Of a stretch of 64,000 nt of DNA, positions 10,796 to 20,579 are shown in pieces; positions within the stretch are counted from its first letter, which is position 1, and every line of letters begins with the position of its first letter. Location: NCBI GenBank assembly GCA_013248845.1, contig WSQC01000012.1:1860001-1924000 (forward strand), given 5' to 3'. Position numbers and translations under genes: made by a program. The stretch comes from Passalora sequoiae (Eukaryota > Ascomycota > Dothideomycetes > Mycosphaerellales > Mycosphaerellaceae). The notes beneath the pieces were generated by a model. It ran no database searches. It saw nothing but the letters and a program-made list of their open reading frames with translations, and had not been told where the DNA came from.

Positions 10796-11812
10796 CTACT
10801 TCTTCAAGACTCCCTCCCTCCTCAATAACCCCCTCATCTCCTCATTCCACTTCGCCGCCAACCGCTGTGCCTGCGCACTAGTAACATTCAAGCCATCAGC
10901 CCCAATCTTCGCATCCATCAAAAATTTGCCATGTGCTTCTGCTTCAAGATCAGGACCGACCGCATGCACCATCGTCCTCGCTCCCACTTCCGTACTCCTC
11001 TCGAGAGTTCCCTTCATAACGCTCAAGGCCGACTTCGTATTCGCCTCATTCGTATCTCTGAACAGATCACTCTTGCACGCGCCGGGAGTCTGGACTGTAA
11101 TCAACACACCTCTCTGGTGCTCAGCCAGAGGATTCCTTGCCGCGAGGTCTTTAGCTGCCCAGAATAGTAAAATCTTGCTGAGTTGGTACCGCGATGAAAT
11201 CCATGACCTCGAGATGACTTCGTTGTTCAGTTTCTCCAGAATGGATCCGGATGTTTCGAGTTCGGACAGGTTTGCGATGTACATCATATCGCTTCCCACA
11301 AATGTGAGTCTGCCACGTAGGCCGGTGTTTTCGGCGCTTTGTTGCATGGTTGGTAGAAGCTGTGTTGCTATGAGCATGTTACCGACCACGTTGATACCTA
11401 TGGTGCTCTCGTAGCCGTCCTCTGTCGAGCTCCAGTTGCGGGTCATGATGCCCGCATTGAGAACGACTGCATCGAGGCGGTCCAGATCTTGTGCTCGCGT
11501 GGCGAAAGTGGCGATTGAGGTTTTGGAGGACATGTCGAGTTGCCATACTTCGACTGTAGAGCTTGCATGTTTGCGGCTGGGAAGGATGTCCTTAGCTGCG
11601 GCGTCGCCTTTTGAGATTGTGCGTACGCCGAGGATGACTTTTGATGCTCCGAGTTGCAGGATCTGGCGGGCGGCTTCTTTGCCTAGACCGGTGTTGGATC
11701 CAGTGACGATGACAGTTTGGTTGGAGAAATCCGCGGTCTGTTCTGGTATGGTGATCAGGAATTGTGACTTGATAAGCATGGGCATGAACCCAGCGATTTT
11801 GAGTGCTTGCAT
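10796..11812 (-). CDS. Short-chain dehydrogenase/reductase (WWOX/retinol dehydrogenase-like)
   Basis: An intronless frame of 338 residues. It has the classical SDR elements: cofactor motif TGSNTGLG (residues 37-44), VLNAGIM (NAG at 119-121), catalytic Ser in FVGSD (S174), and the YxxxK pair in SRYQLSK (Y209, K213). The length and the VEVWQLDM segment resemble fungal retinol-dehydrogenase/WWOX-like SDRs, which reduce or oxidise small carbonyl compounds with NADP(H). An N-terminal stretch of about 30 residues before the fold is mildly hydrophobic and could be a peripheral membrane or targeting segment. The gene converges with the beta-hydroxyacid dehydrogenase, with about 110 bp between their stops. 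No biosynthetic core enzyme (PKS, NRPS, terpene synthase) is nearby. Confidence 0.9.
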   Translation of the reverse strand: MQALKIAGFMPMLIKSQFLITIPEQTADFSNQTVIVTGSNTGLGKEAARQILQLGASKVILGVRTISKGDAAAKDILPSRKHASSTVEVWQLDMSSKTSIATFATRAQDLDRLDAVVLNAGIMTRNWSSTEDGYESTIGINVVGNMLIATQLLPTMQQSAENTGLRGRLTFVGSDMMYIANLSELETSGSILEKLNNEVISRSWISSRYQLSKILLFWAAKDLAARNPLAEHQRGVLITVQTPGACKSDLFRDTNEANTKSALSVMKGTLERSTEVGARTMVHAVGPDLEAEAHGKFLMDAKIGADGLNVTSAQAQRLAAKWNEEMRGLLRREGVLKK

Positions 11813-12284
11813 CTTTGTGCCACCGCTAACATCTGCTGGCCGTGATCTTTTACGTTTTTGTGAGCAGTCTCACGGCGTTAGTGATTCGTACTATGTCAGG
11901 GTCTCGATGGTTTCATGGGCACATTCTGGAAAAGTCACGCTCGTGCTATGATGGCAAGAGCTGGACTACATGTGAGACATGTAACGTTCGGACGATGTAT
12001 CAAGCAAGACGCATCTTAGGACCTTGATATTCAAATTATAAAGCGGTAATATTCAATCGTTCCTCATGCTTGTACGACTTAGGGTGTACAATGATCGGAT
12101 TATTGGGCAGGACAGGAAGCGTGGCAACGAGTTGGCCCGTCGGATGAATTCCTGCCCCGCTTTTGGAAGCATAAAGGGCATCACGGATCTCAAGCAAACC
12201 TTTCATCTAACTGTGGGCATGATAGCGTCAATGCATGCATCTCCTAGTCGACGACATTGGAAACAATTCCCTCACCTGAAAGGC
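11813..12284. other. Intergenic between two minus-strand genes
   Basis: Promoter of the SDR gene and 3' flank of the PhyH gene. Nothing else was recognised. Confidence 0.5.
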
Positions 12285-13166
12285 CTACGGGTCCTGCTGC
12301 GAGAAGCCAAGATCGTCGCCAGAGCCCATTGCGATGAGGCGTTGCTGCATGCCAGTCGCAAGCTGGGCCATATCCTCTGGCAGGTCGCTGAAGTCGCACT
12401 TGGATGCAAAGCGTCCGATGCCATGCTGCAATATGTTTCGTGCTCTTGCTGGGTCACTTCCGACCAGACCCATCGTTCCATGCAAAGTCATGCGCTCGTT
12501 CTTGCTGTCGTACACACCTCTGTGCAAGATGTTATTGTTGTAGAAGACAATGTCACCAGGATGCATTTTGACGGCCACCTGGCCTGGCATATCATCTTCA
12601 TACGGGTCAGCATCTCGCTCCATGTCTGTTCGAGCCCTGTTGTGCGATCCGGGAATGACTACCAGCGAGCTGTCTTCATATAGCGCCAGATTCCACTGAG
12701 CATGTACCATTGGCTCTTGTAGACGCTCGAGCTCTTCCTCCGCTGAAACTTCGGGACCAATATCGTCGCGATGCCATCGCAGTGCGAAGTCTCGGTCAGG
12801 TCGGACGAGCATATTATACAGTTCCATGACCAAGTCGTCTCGTGAGCAGTCGAGCAGTGCTGTGACGGCGTCGATCATGGTATCACCAAAGTAGGACTTC
12901 TCGAACGTCTGTTTTTCGGGCATCTCTGGATGAAGCAAATGCTGCACACCCCAAATACCGTGCGAGACGTCGTCATGCCATGGAGGAAACTGTTTCGGTA
13001 GAGATCTAAAGTGTGGCCATTTGCCTGCACGGGTCAGATCTATCGTGCGCCTGCATGCTCCGCGGTACGTTTCCAGTTCTTGCGGCGAAAGTGCTTGAGG
13101 AATTCGGACGAAGCCATCGCGAGCAAGTGAGGCTCGGAGTTGTTCAGGAGACAAGACTGACGCCAT
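12285..13166 (-). CDS. PhyH-family Fe(II)/2-oxoglutarate dioxygenase
   Basis: A single exon. The start is placed at ATG 13166 (MASVLSPEQLRASLARDGFV), giving 293 residues. The frame stays open to an ATG at 13319, but the extra 51 residues show no family similarity. The iron-binding HxD is in LRWHRDD (H132, D134) and the distal His is in NNILHRGVYD (H215). GDIVFYNN and VVIPGSHNR are typical of phytanoyl-CoA dioxygenase-like enzymes, and the N-terminal DGFVRIPQAL is the usual opening strand. It should hydroxylate an unknown small substrate using 2-oxoglutarate. Whether it acts on phytanoyl-CoA is doubtful, because fungal members are diverse. It is divergent from the PNRC-like gene. Confidence 0.85.
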   Translation of the reverse strand: MASVLSPEQLRASLARDGFVRIPQALSPQELETYRGACRRTIDLTRAGKWPHFRSLPKQFPPWHDDVSHGIWGVQHLLHPEMPEKQTFEKSYFGDTMIDAVTALLDCSRDDLVMELYNMLVRPDRDFALRWHRDDIGPEVSAEEELERLQEPMVHAQWNLALYEDSSLVVIPGSHNRARTDMERDADPYEDDMPGQVAVKMHPGDIVFYNNNILHRGVYDSKNERMTLHGTMGLVGSDPARARNILQHGIGRFASKCDFSDLPEDMAQLATGMQQRLIAMGSGDDLGFSQQDP

Positions 13167-13606
13167 ATGTGTTTTGCACGTGCCGAGCTCGCTTGAGAAT
13201 GCAAATAGCATTGCTTCTTTGTTGTGCGGTGCGGCACAAAGACTAATGCCGGCGCCTGCTGCCTCATCATCGGCTATTCTATCGCGCTCCGCTCGACTCA
13301 GCCACTTGAACTGAATCATATGACATAATAAGTCAACAACCGTCAGTCACCTTCGAACGCGACGACTTATCCACTACGCTCTCAAGCCTTCGAGATACCT
13401 CTCCTTCGCACTCTACCATTCACTCAAATGTCTGCCTACTCCTCGTCACGAAGAACAATCAAGCAACCACCACATACCACCCCTTGGAGACGTTATTGGA
13501 GCTAGGCTCCACCCACAAGCGCCCAAACATTCATCCTCTGAGTGCCTACACATTTCAGTCGCGCTAAAACATCTCCCTTCGTTCCCACAACTCGACAGCG
13601 TCGAAA
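13167..13606. other. Divergent promoter region
   Basis: Lies between the PhyH gene (minus) and the PNRC-like gene (plus). It is CT-rich close to the plus-strand start. No further feature seen. Confidence 0.45.
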
Positions 13607-15055
13607 ATGAACGAATATGCGAGCGATCAGCCTGCGAATGCTTCGTCTGGCCAAAAGCAAAGAACATCTTCCGTGCCGCATGCCAAGCGCAACAACAGAA
13701 ACCGCAAGAACAACCAGCAGCTCGATGGCGCCGTATCTGATGGAGTAGTAGCCAATCATGTTATATCTCCACGACTCAGGAAGACTCACAACCAGAGACA
13801 AAGTGTAGTGTCAGGCGCGCAGCCTAGTGACTTCAAAACTGCCGACAACAATAGCAACATGGGCAGAGTTGTGGGTCAGAAGCAAAGACCAGTGTCAACG
13901 GGTGCAAGTCTTCTACCTGCCACGCCCGCAAAAGAGCAAGCATATGCGGGACCGACATTCCAGGCATCTCCTGCGGCTGCATCGCTTCCCATGCCAAAGT
14001 TCTTCAGCAAATCTGTACCAAATGGAGCACAACACACTTCCTTGCAAACACGGTTGGAGCGCGAGAAAGCAGCAAAGAAGGAGGAATCCTCGCCAGAGTC
14101 CGATCCAGCGGCACCAGTGCCCACGCCACCACGAGAGATGCAGCAGTCGCCACTAGACTTCTTCTTCATAGCTGACAGGGAGGAGAAGGCGAGAAACAGC
14201 AGCAACTCTATGTCACCGCAGGCTGCTGCACGACAGCCGCCTGCTACAGTGCCACGCAACATGTTTCAGCAGTCTGGCAAGAGCATCTTTCTCCGAGAAC
14301 TGGATGGGAGCGATGAGGACATGCCGAGTCCCCGAACTGTACCGCCTCAAGGTCGACCAGTAATCAATGATCGAGCACGATCTTCTCCGGGGCTACCTAC
14401 CAAGGCTGTTGAGTCTGACAGTGAGCGACAAGCATATACGAAGTCTTTGAAAGATCTCCTGTTGAACACAGCTGCGCAAAGCTCCACTCCTCCACGTTCC
14501 GACATCCAAACACTTTCTGGCTCGCAGACTCGTCATGGTTCACTTGGATCCCCTTCTTCTACATACTCCGGCACCTCCACTCCGCCGCCTTCTTCAGAAC
14601 TCCAAGATCATTATTCTCTCCACTACGGCAACCGCAACCTTTCGCCTCTTTTCAAGTCAGCGCGGAGCGAAACACCTTCACGTCCTTCATCTCTCCGCCA
14701 AGAAATGTCGAGCGACTTCCCCACGAGCGGCTACGCACCGAGTGGCTTCCCGGCGCATCCTAACGCTCATTCCTCTATCGACACAGACACGGCCGCACGA
14801 TCTTACTTGAAGGAGCAGATCCGAACGTCTGGTCCGGCCGAACTGCCTGATTTGCCTTGGGGCGGATCGCAGTCAGGCCACACCTATAATGGGCAGGCTG
14901 GTCCCGTCGCAATACCTGTCTCGCCCCTTCGAGTGCAGCACGGGCTGCCGGAACATCCAAATGGTTCCACGACGCCTCGCAGCGAAACGGCGCAGGACGT
15001 GCGAGGCATGGAGAATGATTTACGACGTATGTTGAAACTTAATGTTTTGGGATAA
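13607..15055 (+). CDS. PNRC/Edc1-like mRNA-decapping enhancer, disordered
   Basis: A single exon of 482 residues, nearly all low-complexity (Ser, Pro, Gln, Asn-rich). A basic patch, AKRNNRNRKNN, lies near the N-terminus. The one strong motif is at residues 112-133: AYAGPTFQASPAAASLPMPK followed by FF. This matches the PNRC/Edc1 short linear motif (YAGxxF..P....LPxP) by which these proteins bind Dcp1 and stimulate Dcp2 decapping. A second conserved-looking block, QSPLDFFFIADREEKAR, follows at about residues 180-195. The C-terminal end DVRGMENDLRRMLKLNVLG is predicted helical and typical of fungal orthologues. It likely acts in cytoplasmic P-bodies. The upstream leader is CT-rich. The family call rests on the motif, and the rest is too disordered to compare. 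Confidence 0.7.
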   Translation: MNEYASDQPANASSGQKQRTSSVPHAKRNNRNRKNNQQLDGAVSDGVVANHVISPRLRKTHNQRQSVVSGAQPSDFKTADNNSNMGRVVGQKQRPVSTGASLLPATPAKEQAYAGPTFQASPAAASLPMPKFFSKSVPNGAQHTSLQTRLEREKAAKKEESSPESDPAAPVPTPPREMQQSPLDFFFIADREEKARNSSNSMSPQAAARQPPATVPRNMFQQSGKSIFLRELDGSDEDMPSPRTVPPQGRPVINDRARSSPGLPTKAVESDSERQAYTKSLKDLLLNTAAQSSTPPRSDIQTLSGSQTRHGSLGSPSSTYSGTSTPPPSSELQDHYSLHYGNRNLSPLFKSARSETPSRPSSLRQEMSSDFPTSGYAPSGFPAHPNAHSSIDTDTAARSYLKEQIRTSGPAELPDLPWGGSQSGHTYNGQAGPVAIPVSPLRVQHGLPEHPNGSTTPRSETAQDVRGMENDLRRMLKLNVLG

Positions 15056-15854
15056 TAATTTCTGGTGCCTTATGTGAGATGATACGGCCATTGTTGAGCA
15101 TAGCGAGGCGTTCGACATTGGTTCAGTGGCTTCGACTTCGGCACGGCATGTTCTCCTGCGCTCATGATGGTAGGTCTAGCCTGCTGGTCGGGATTCATGA
15201 TAAATCAGCATCAAGATGAGCTTGGAGGGCATGAGCATCGTGAGGAAGAAAGCTTGAAGCTGAAAGTCTTAGCACGGATGTTGCTGTTTTCGCGGAGCAT
15301 GATGATGCTCGAGCTGCGTAAGTGGTCACTGCGACACTTCCATAGTCTAGACTTGCGGACGAACGGTTGTCGACCTCTCATGGGTCATGACTCCGATGAC
15401 TGGATGGCAATGAGAGGCCCAGAAGCTCTTGCAGTCGTTGTTGTTGTACATTGGATCTTAAATAGATGACCAACTCTTGTCACTCTCTGAAATTGTCTTC
15501 AAAATTTCCAATTCAGCCGCAATACTTGTTGCTCTCCACTGTGCGACCTTCACTCCGGCATGACGACGGCTACCTGATACACAGCGCCGCGACCCTGTTG
15601 AAAGACGTTGCCTTAGCCTCGCGCTAGAGAAGACCCTGCAGCGTCAGAGCTTTTGCAGCTGGCGCCACTCTTTCAATTATTCACTCACGTGCACCACAAC
15701 GCAAACATCAGCCAACAGCGTGTCGAGGTCGAATTCCTGGAGCAAAATAATTCAGTGCTGTTTCGTTGTCTATGCGCGATCGCATTGTCGTCATACACAA
15801 TACCACCACACATCTTGAAGGCACCACGATGAGCCGAAAATCGCAACATCAAAT
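15056..15854. other. Intergenic, promoter of karyopherin gene
   Basis: No gene seen. An isolated CACGTG lies at 15686-15691. The last 200 bases are CA/CT-rich leader. Confidence 0.45.
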
Positions 15855-18800
15855 ATGACCACTCACGGTGAAGCGGTCTCGGCTCCGACCAGCATCCAAG
15901 AAATCGAGCAGGTAAGACTGGGCAGGCGCAGTGAACTCATGTAGGATATTGGTGACATTAAGTACTCGTGCAGCTTGTCAAGCGCCTCTACCAAGCAGGA
16001 CCGGCAAGAACCATCTCCCAGATCGATGCCCAGCTCAAGCAGTTGCAGCACTCAGCAGAGGGCTGGCAATTCGCAGACATCCTTCTTGGCAGCCAGGATG
16101 CCAACGTCCGTTACTATGCCGCCCTGACATTTCAGGTCAAACTCAACAATGACGGGTCAGTATTAGACCCTGAGCTGAGGTGGTAGTGAAACTCCTGACT
16201 CACGGCTATGTAGGGATAGACTTGACGCAGCTACAGCGGAGACGATACTCCTCAGATTGCTGCACTGGACCGTACGTGACCAAGCAGACTTTGTTCCACA
16301 CCATCGCATAAGCTGAGAGCACACAGGTTCAACTCGACCGTGCGGGCGACGGGGATCTTGTGCGCAAAAAGCTATGTGCTGTGCTAGCCGTCTACTTTAT
16401 CACTGCGTCGATGCGATGGCAGCGGCCCTTACTGCAGTTGGCAGTCAGCTTCTGCCAGGCCGATGCCGTGCCGGAAGACCAGTTGCCTGTTGCGCATGAT
16501 GCCATCGACCAGTATCTGCCAAGTTTGACAGATTCTCAAGTGGTCATGCTGATATGGCTGGCAAGTGACATAGCAATACAAGTACGACACATCGACACTA
16601 GCACTCCAGAGAACAACCAGATCCACGACATGATGGAGAGCCTGGTTGTAGATACTAGCAAGATCATCCATCACGCGCTGCGTCGACCAGCTTCGGAGAG
16701 TACCAATAAGATCAAAGCACAGAGTTTGTCTTGCTTTCTCGTCTGGGTGAACTACGCTCAGCCAATGTGGAACCACCAGCAACGAGCGCTTGACTACCTG
16801 CGAGGTCTGGTCATAGAGCTGGCGCCACTGCTAACGGACGACGAACAGCAAGCTGATGCTATGGACGTCTTCCGTGACGTTCTCGAAAGCTATACGACGT
16901 TCTTCCAACCAGCACACATGGCGATGCTGGCAAATATCATAGAACAATATGCAAGGCCGAAACTGCTGCAAATGCTGCAGGGCCGCGAACCCGAGGTCAT
17001 ACCTGTGGCACAGTTGATCATAGCGTTCGGCATCGCCAACATCCAAGAAGTGGTCCAGGACCCACAAAGCGAACTCGGCTCGAGGGTCGTATTGCAATCA
17101 TTGCTAGCCATACTGGAATCGCCGGGATTTCCAGGAGATGATGACGAAGTCTCCATCCATAGCATAGAGTTCTGGAACACTTATATCGAATACGTGAACG
17201 ATGAGATGTACTCACTCACCACAGATCAGGTGAAGCCATCATGGTTGGAGTCTGCCGAAATCGTTTGTATGCGACTATCGGAGCTGCTCTGGTCGAAGAT
17301 GAGGATGCCTCCTGCCGATGTGGCACAGGATTGGGGCGACGAAGAGTCCGAGGCCTTCAAGGAGTTTCGCATGGATGCATCGGACCTCATGCTTTCTGTC
17401 TATCTGCGCCTTGGTCACGATATGCTCGAGCGATTTATTACTATCGCATCAAACTCATTGGCGACGAAACATTGGCAAGACCTGGAAGCTGCGCTATTCG
17501 CCATCAACACTGTGGCCGATAATGTGCTGGAGGACCCTCAAGCCGAAAAATTACTCGGCCAGATATTCAGCTCATCCTTATTCCGCGAGGTGGCTGACTT
17601 CAATCAGCAGATACCAACGCAGACGCGTAGAACAGCCATCGATGTGCTGGGAGCATATGGAGCGTACATTGAGCGTCACGCCGAGTTCTTACCAGACACA
17701 CTCCGATTTTTATTCGCTTCACTGGAGACCCCTGGACTCTACCTTAGTGCATCGAAATCTATCGAATCGCTGTGCTCCACTTGCCGCAACAGTCTCACAG
17801 GGGAGTTGGAAGGCTTCCTTGTTCAGTACAACAAGTTCGCGCAGAGTGAAACGAGCGAGCCGTACACTAATGAGAAGGTTATCGGCGCCATTGCATCGAT
17901 CATACAAGCCGTGACTCCAGAAAGTGCCAAAGCTCAGCCTCTTTCCGCTTTGCTGGACATTATCGACGGCATGGTAGTAAATGCTACACAGCTTAGAAAG
18001 ATGAATGACAAGCGGAACCAGGACCTAGCAGCAGATCTGGGCGTTTCCGCCATCGAGTGCCTGGTAAAGATCGGAAAAGGCCTTCAGGTTCCGGAAGATG
18101 TGCCCATTGACTTGTACGAGAACGATGATGAACCTCAAGACAGTGACACCTACTGGAAGAGCTCAGAAGGTCAGGCGATTCAATTTCGAATCCTTGGCAT
18201 CTGTCAGACAATGCTGCAAGTCCTAAACGGCGTGGGCGAAGTCGTGGATGGGGTCTGCCAAGTGTTCAAGGCTGGCTTTGCAGAGACCGAACCAGGACCC
18301 TTCGTGTTCCCACCGAGTATGGTCGTCAGCTTCCTCGAACAATGTCACGTTACCACGCCTCAACTCGAAGCAGTGCTATCTACGGTATGTACACTCATCG
18401 TACAATACTCTCGCAAAGATCAGCCTCGCATCGATAGTGAGATCACTCGTGTCTACGTCAAAGCTGCCGGCTTCATACAGAACCTTGAGGGCATCCCACA
18501 GAAGGATCCCCCAGTCGCGCAGTATTGTATAGACGTCTTCAATCGCATGATCGGACGCTACACCAACGTCTTCCTGGACACTACTGGCAGTGGCGACAAC
18601 GTACAGCACATCCTCGACTTCGCCATCAAAGCCTTGGACGGCTCGGAGCTGATGCCCAAGCGAGCAGCGGCCGACTTCTGGAGGCGCGTTGTCACTATGA
18701 AGCAAGACGACCGTGAAGAGTCGGTCAAAATCCGTGCCGAGCAAGTCATGACAGCTTACGGACCACAACTCGCGCAAGCTCTTATGAACCAGATCTGCGG

Positions 18801-19059
18801 TCGTGGCCAGCGAAGTGAGCTCGACTCACTCTGCGAGCCACTCAAGGCTCTCATCTCGAGCCGACCACAGGCCCGAGCTTGGTTGGAAGCCGCGGTCTTT
18901 GCCGACACATTGCCACAGCTGCATTTCAAAGTCGGCGATGCAGAGAGAAGGAAATTCGTGGCGCAGTTGATCGCTATCCGCAGCGACTCGAGGAAACTGC
19001 GAGATGTGGTCAAGAACTTTTATGCAGCTTGTCGTGGGACTGTGGCTAGCTTTTCGTGA
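15855..19059 (+). CDS. Importin-beta family karyopherin (importin-13/Kap122 type)
   Basis: Four exons, 15855-15911, 15974-16155, 16214-16271 and 16327-19059, give 1009 residues. All introns (62, 58 and 55 nt) are GT-AG and the frame is kept. The N-terminus has the importin-beta N-terminal repeat: LVKRLYQAG, DAQLKQLQHSAEGW, ILLGSQDANVRYYAALTFQV. It is followed by an exportin-1-like helical block (KKLCAVLAVYFITASMRW). The rest is HEAT repeats with VKPSWLESAEIVC and MDASDLMLSVYLRLG, which match importin-13/Kap122/Pdr6 rather than Kap111 or transportins. Members carry cargo between nucleus and cytoplasm, using Ran-GTP. Some act in both directions. The cargo is not predictable. The length agrees with human importin-13 (963) and yeast Kap122 (1081). 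It sits next to genes for splicing and cap binding. Confidence 0.87.
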
Positions 19060-19576
19060 TATAGATACACAGAAAAAAGAGGAGACAGGCCAATGAGGCG
19101 AATGAGGGACGGAACAAGCAGAGGCGGTTATGGCAGCGAGGAAATATACCCTAGCAGATTATAGCGTTTTGGCATGGCGGTGAGAGTGGTTACTGCATTC
19201 ACGAACTAGCGCGCGGCTGGACGGAGCATGCATTTAGGTATAGATAGCACAGAAATCAAATGAGCACTGTTTCAAAGTGCCTGGCATACGATTTCCCGGA
19301 CTCCTGCGACTCCTTAGCGCTTACCGGGTTCGTTCTTGTAATTGGCTGGATGGTGAAGCCGCTTCTATGATCAGCTACTGCGGTAGGCATTTCCGATATA
19401 TACTTGCTACGTGGTTTGTCGGGCCCATCAAAAGAAATGAACAATTGCCGGGCCATGAGGCCCTGATCAGGTTTCGCATTCGTATCTGATTCGCTCGTGT
19501 TGCATCGTGCTTCTCGTATAGTATCGTGACGCCAATACAACCACGCCTGCTATTCGCACGCCTCATTTTGTCATGC
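19060..19576. other. Convergent 3' flanks of karyopherin and BUD31
   Basis: Intergenic 3' region with short mixed frames and no gene seen. Confidence 0.5.
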
Positions 19577-20297
19577 CTAATCACTAGAAGAACAACCTCT
19601 ACAGCCGCAGCTGACACATTGGATTTCTTGGTCCTCCTTCACTTGATCCCTCGGCACGCGACAGATGCAGGTGCTGTTGAAGTTGGTCTCTTTGGTCTGA
19701 ATGCAACGGAGGCAGCAGAGTTTTTCGTAGCCTTGTTTCCTGGAGCAGGTATATTAGCACCATTCTTATCTATGTCTCTCTTGAGATCTGGTAGGGAATT
19801 CGAAGGTAGGATTTAAGACTTACTTCCATTTGGCAATCAAGTTGGCGTCGGCATATCCGTTCTTCAGGAGCCAATCATACAGTTTCCTGGAGATGGCTTC
19901 CTTCTCATAGTAGAGGTCATAGATGTATCTCGAACCTGTTTGCCAACGAGGTATCATCAGCATTACCTCCGACATCGCCAAGCGTGAGTGTCTATCGCTG
20001 GTCGATATGGAACGATATTCTCACCTGAGCGTGGCCTCTTCTTATTTCGAGAGCGAGGATGTATTTGTCCTGGAGAAGTGGAGTTTACGGCACAAAAGAG
20101 AGTGCTCAAGTCAGTGTGGACTTACGCTGGTGCGTGATCTGGAAGATGGGCCACTGCATCTCGTGCTTCTTTTTGCCTTCGTGAGAGGCGTTCTCGGCGT
20201 CTTTCATTTTGTTGGAGAACTCGAGCAGTGTGTCCTCGATATCTTCGAAGCCGTCTGGTGGCGGCTTGCGATTCTTGGAAGTCCTTATGGCCGGCAT
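19577..20297 (-). CDS. BUD31: Pre-mRNA splicing factor BUD31 (G10 protein)
   Basis: Minus-strand exons 20297-20126, 19935-19824 and 19739-19577 give 148 residues (human 144). The start reads MPAIRTSKNRKPPPDGFEDI, then EGKKKHEMQWPIFQITHQ, RYIYDLYYEKEAISRKLYDW and LIAKWKKQGYEKLCCLRCIQ. It ends in zinc-binding cysteine pairs (CICRVP, CVSCGCRGC). These are the G10/BUD31 signatures throughout. BUD31 is part of the spliceosome (NineTeen/Bact complexes) and acts in the nucleus. Intron 2 (19740-19823) is ordinary. Intron 1 spans 190 nt and holds a 45-nt stretch flanked by AG and GT that could be a cassette exon (see findings). The model that skips it restores the conserved HQRSRYIYD junction. The gene is head-to-head with CBP80, with 282 bp between starts. 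Confidence 0.95.
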
Positions 20298-20579
20298 TTT
20301 TGGTGATCGTTTAGGACTCTGACGGTATGGCTGGTCTTGTTCCAGGCTCAGACAATCCGTAGAACGTGATGCTGATGTGAGGTCGTGGTCAGCACGTGCA
20401 TTCGCGCTTTGGCGAGCAAGTAAACCTTCAACTCCTGGTGCAGGTGTGGCGCAGTCGCGGTGGCTGAACATTTCGAGAACCAGCTTTAGATCCTGCATGT
20501 GCCTGAGCTTCGCGACTTCCATCACACATCCTCCAACGGAAAGTGCGTTGCAACTCCTCGCATTCGCCTATCGAACGGT
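20298..20579. promoter_or_regulatory. BUD31/CBP80 bidirectional promoter
   Basis: The whole space between two divergent ATGs is 282 bp. Both genes act in nuclear mRNA processing, so a shared control region is likely. No single motif was assigned. Confidence 0.5.

Noticed and set aside
10796..13166. Secondary-metabolite cluster (SDR, PhyH, dehydrogenases close together)
   Set aside because: No PKS, NRPS, terpene synthase, P450 or transporter in the neighbourhood. The genes look like independent metabolic enzymes.
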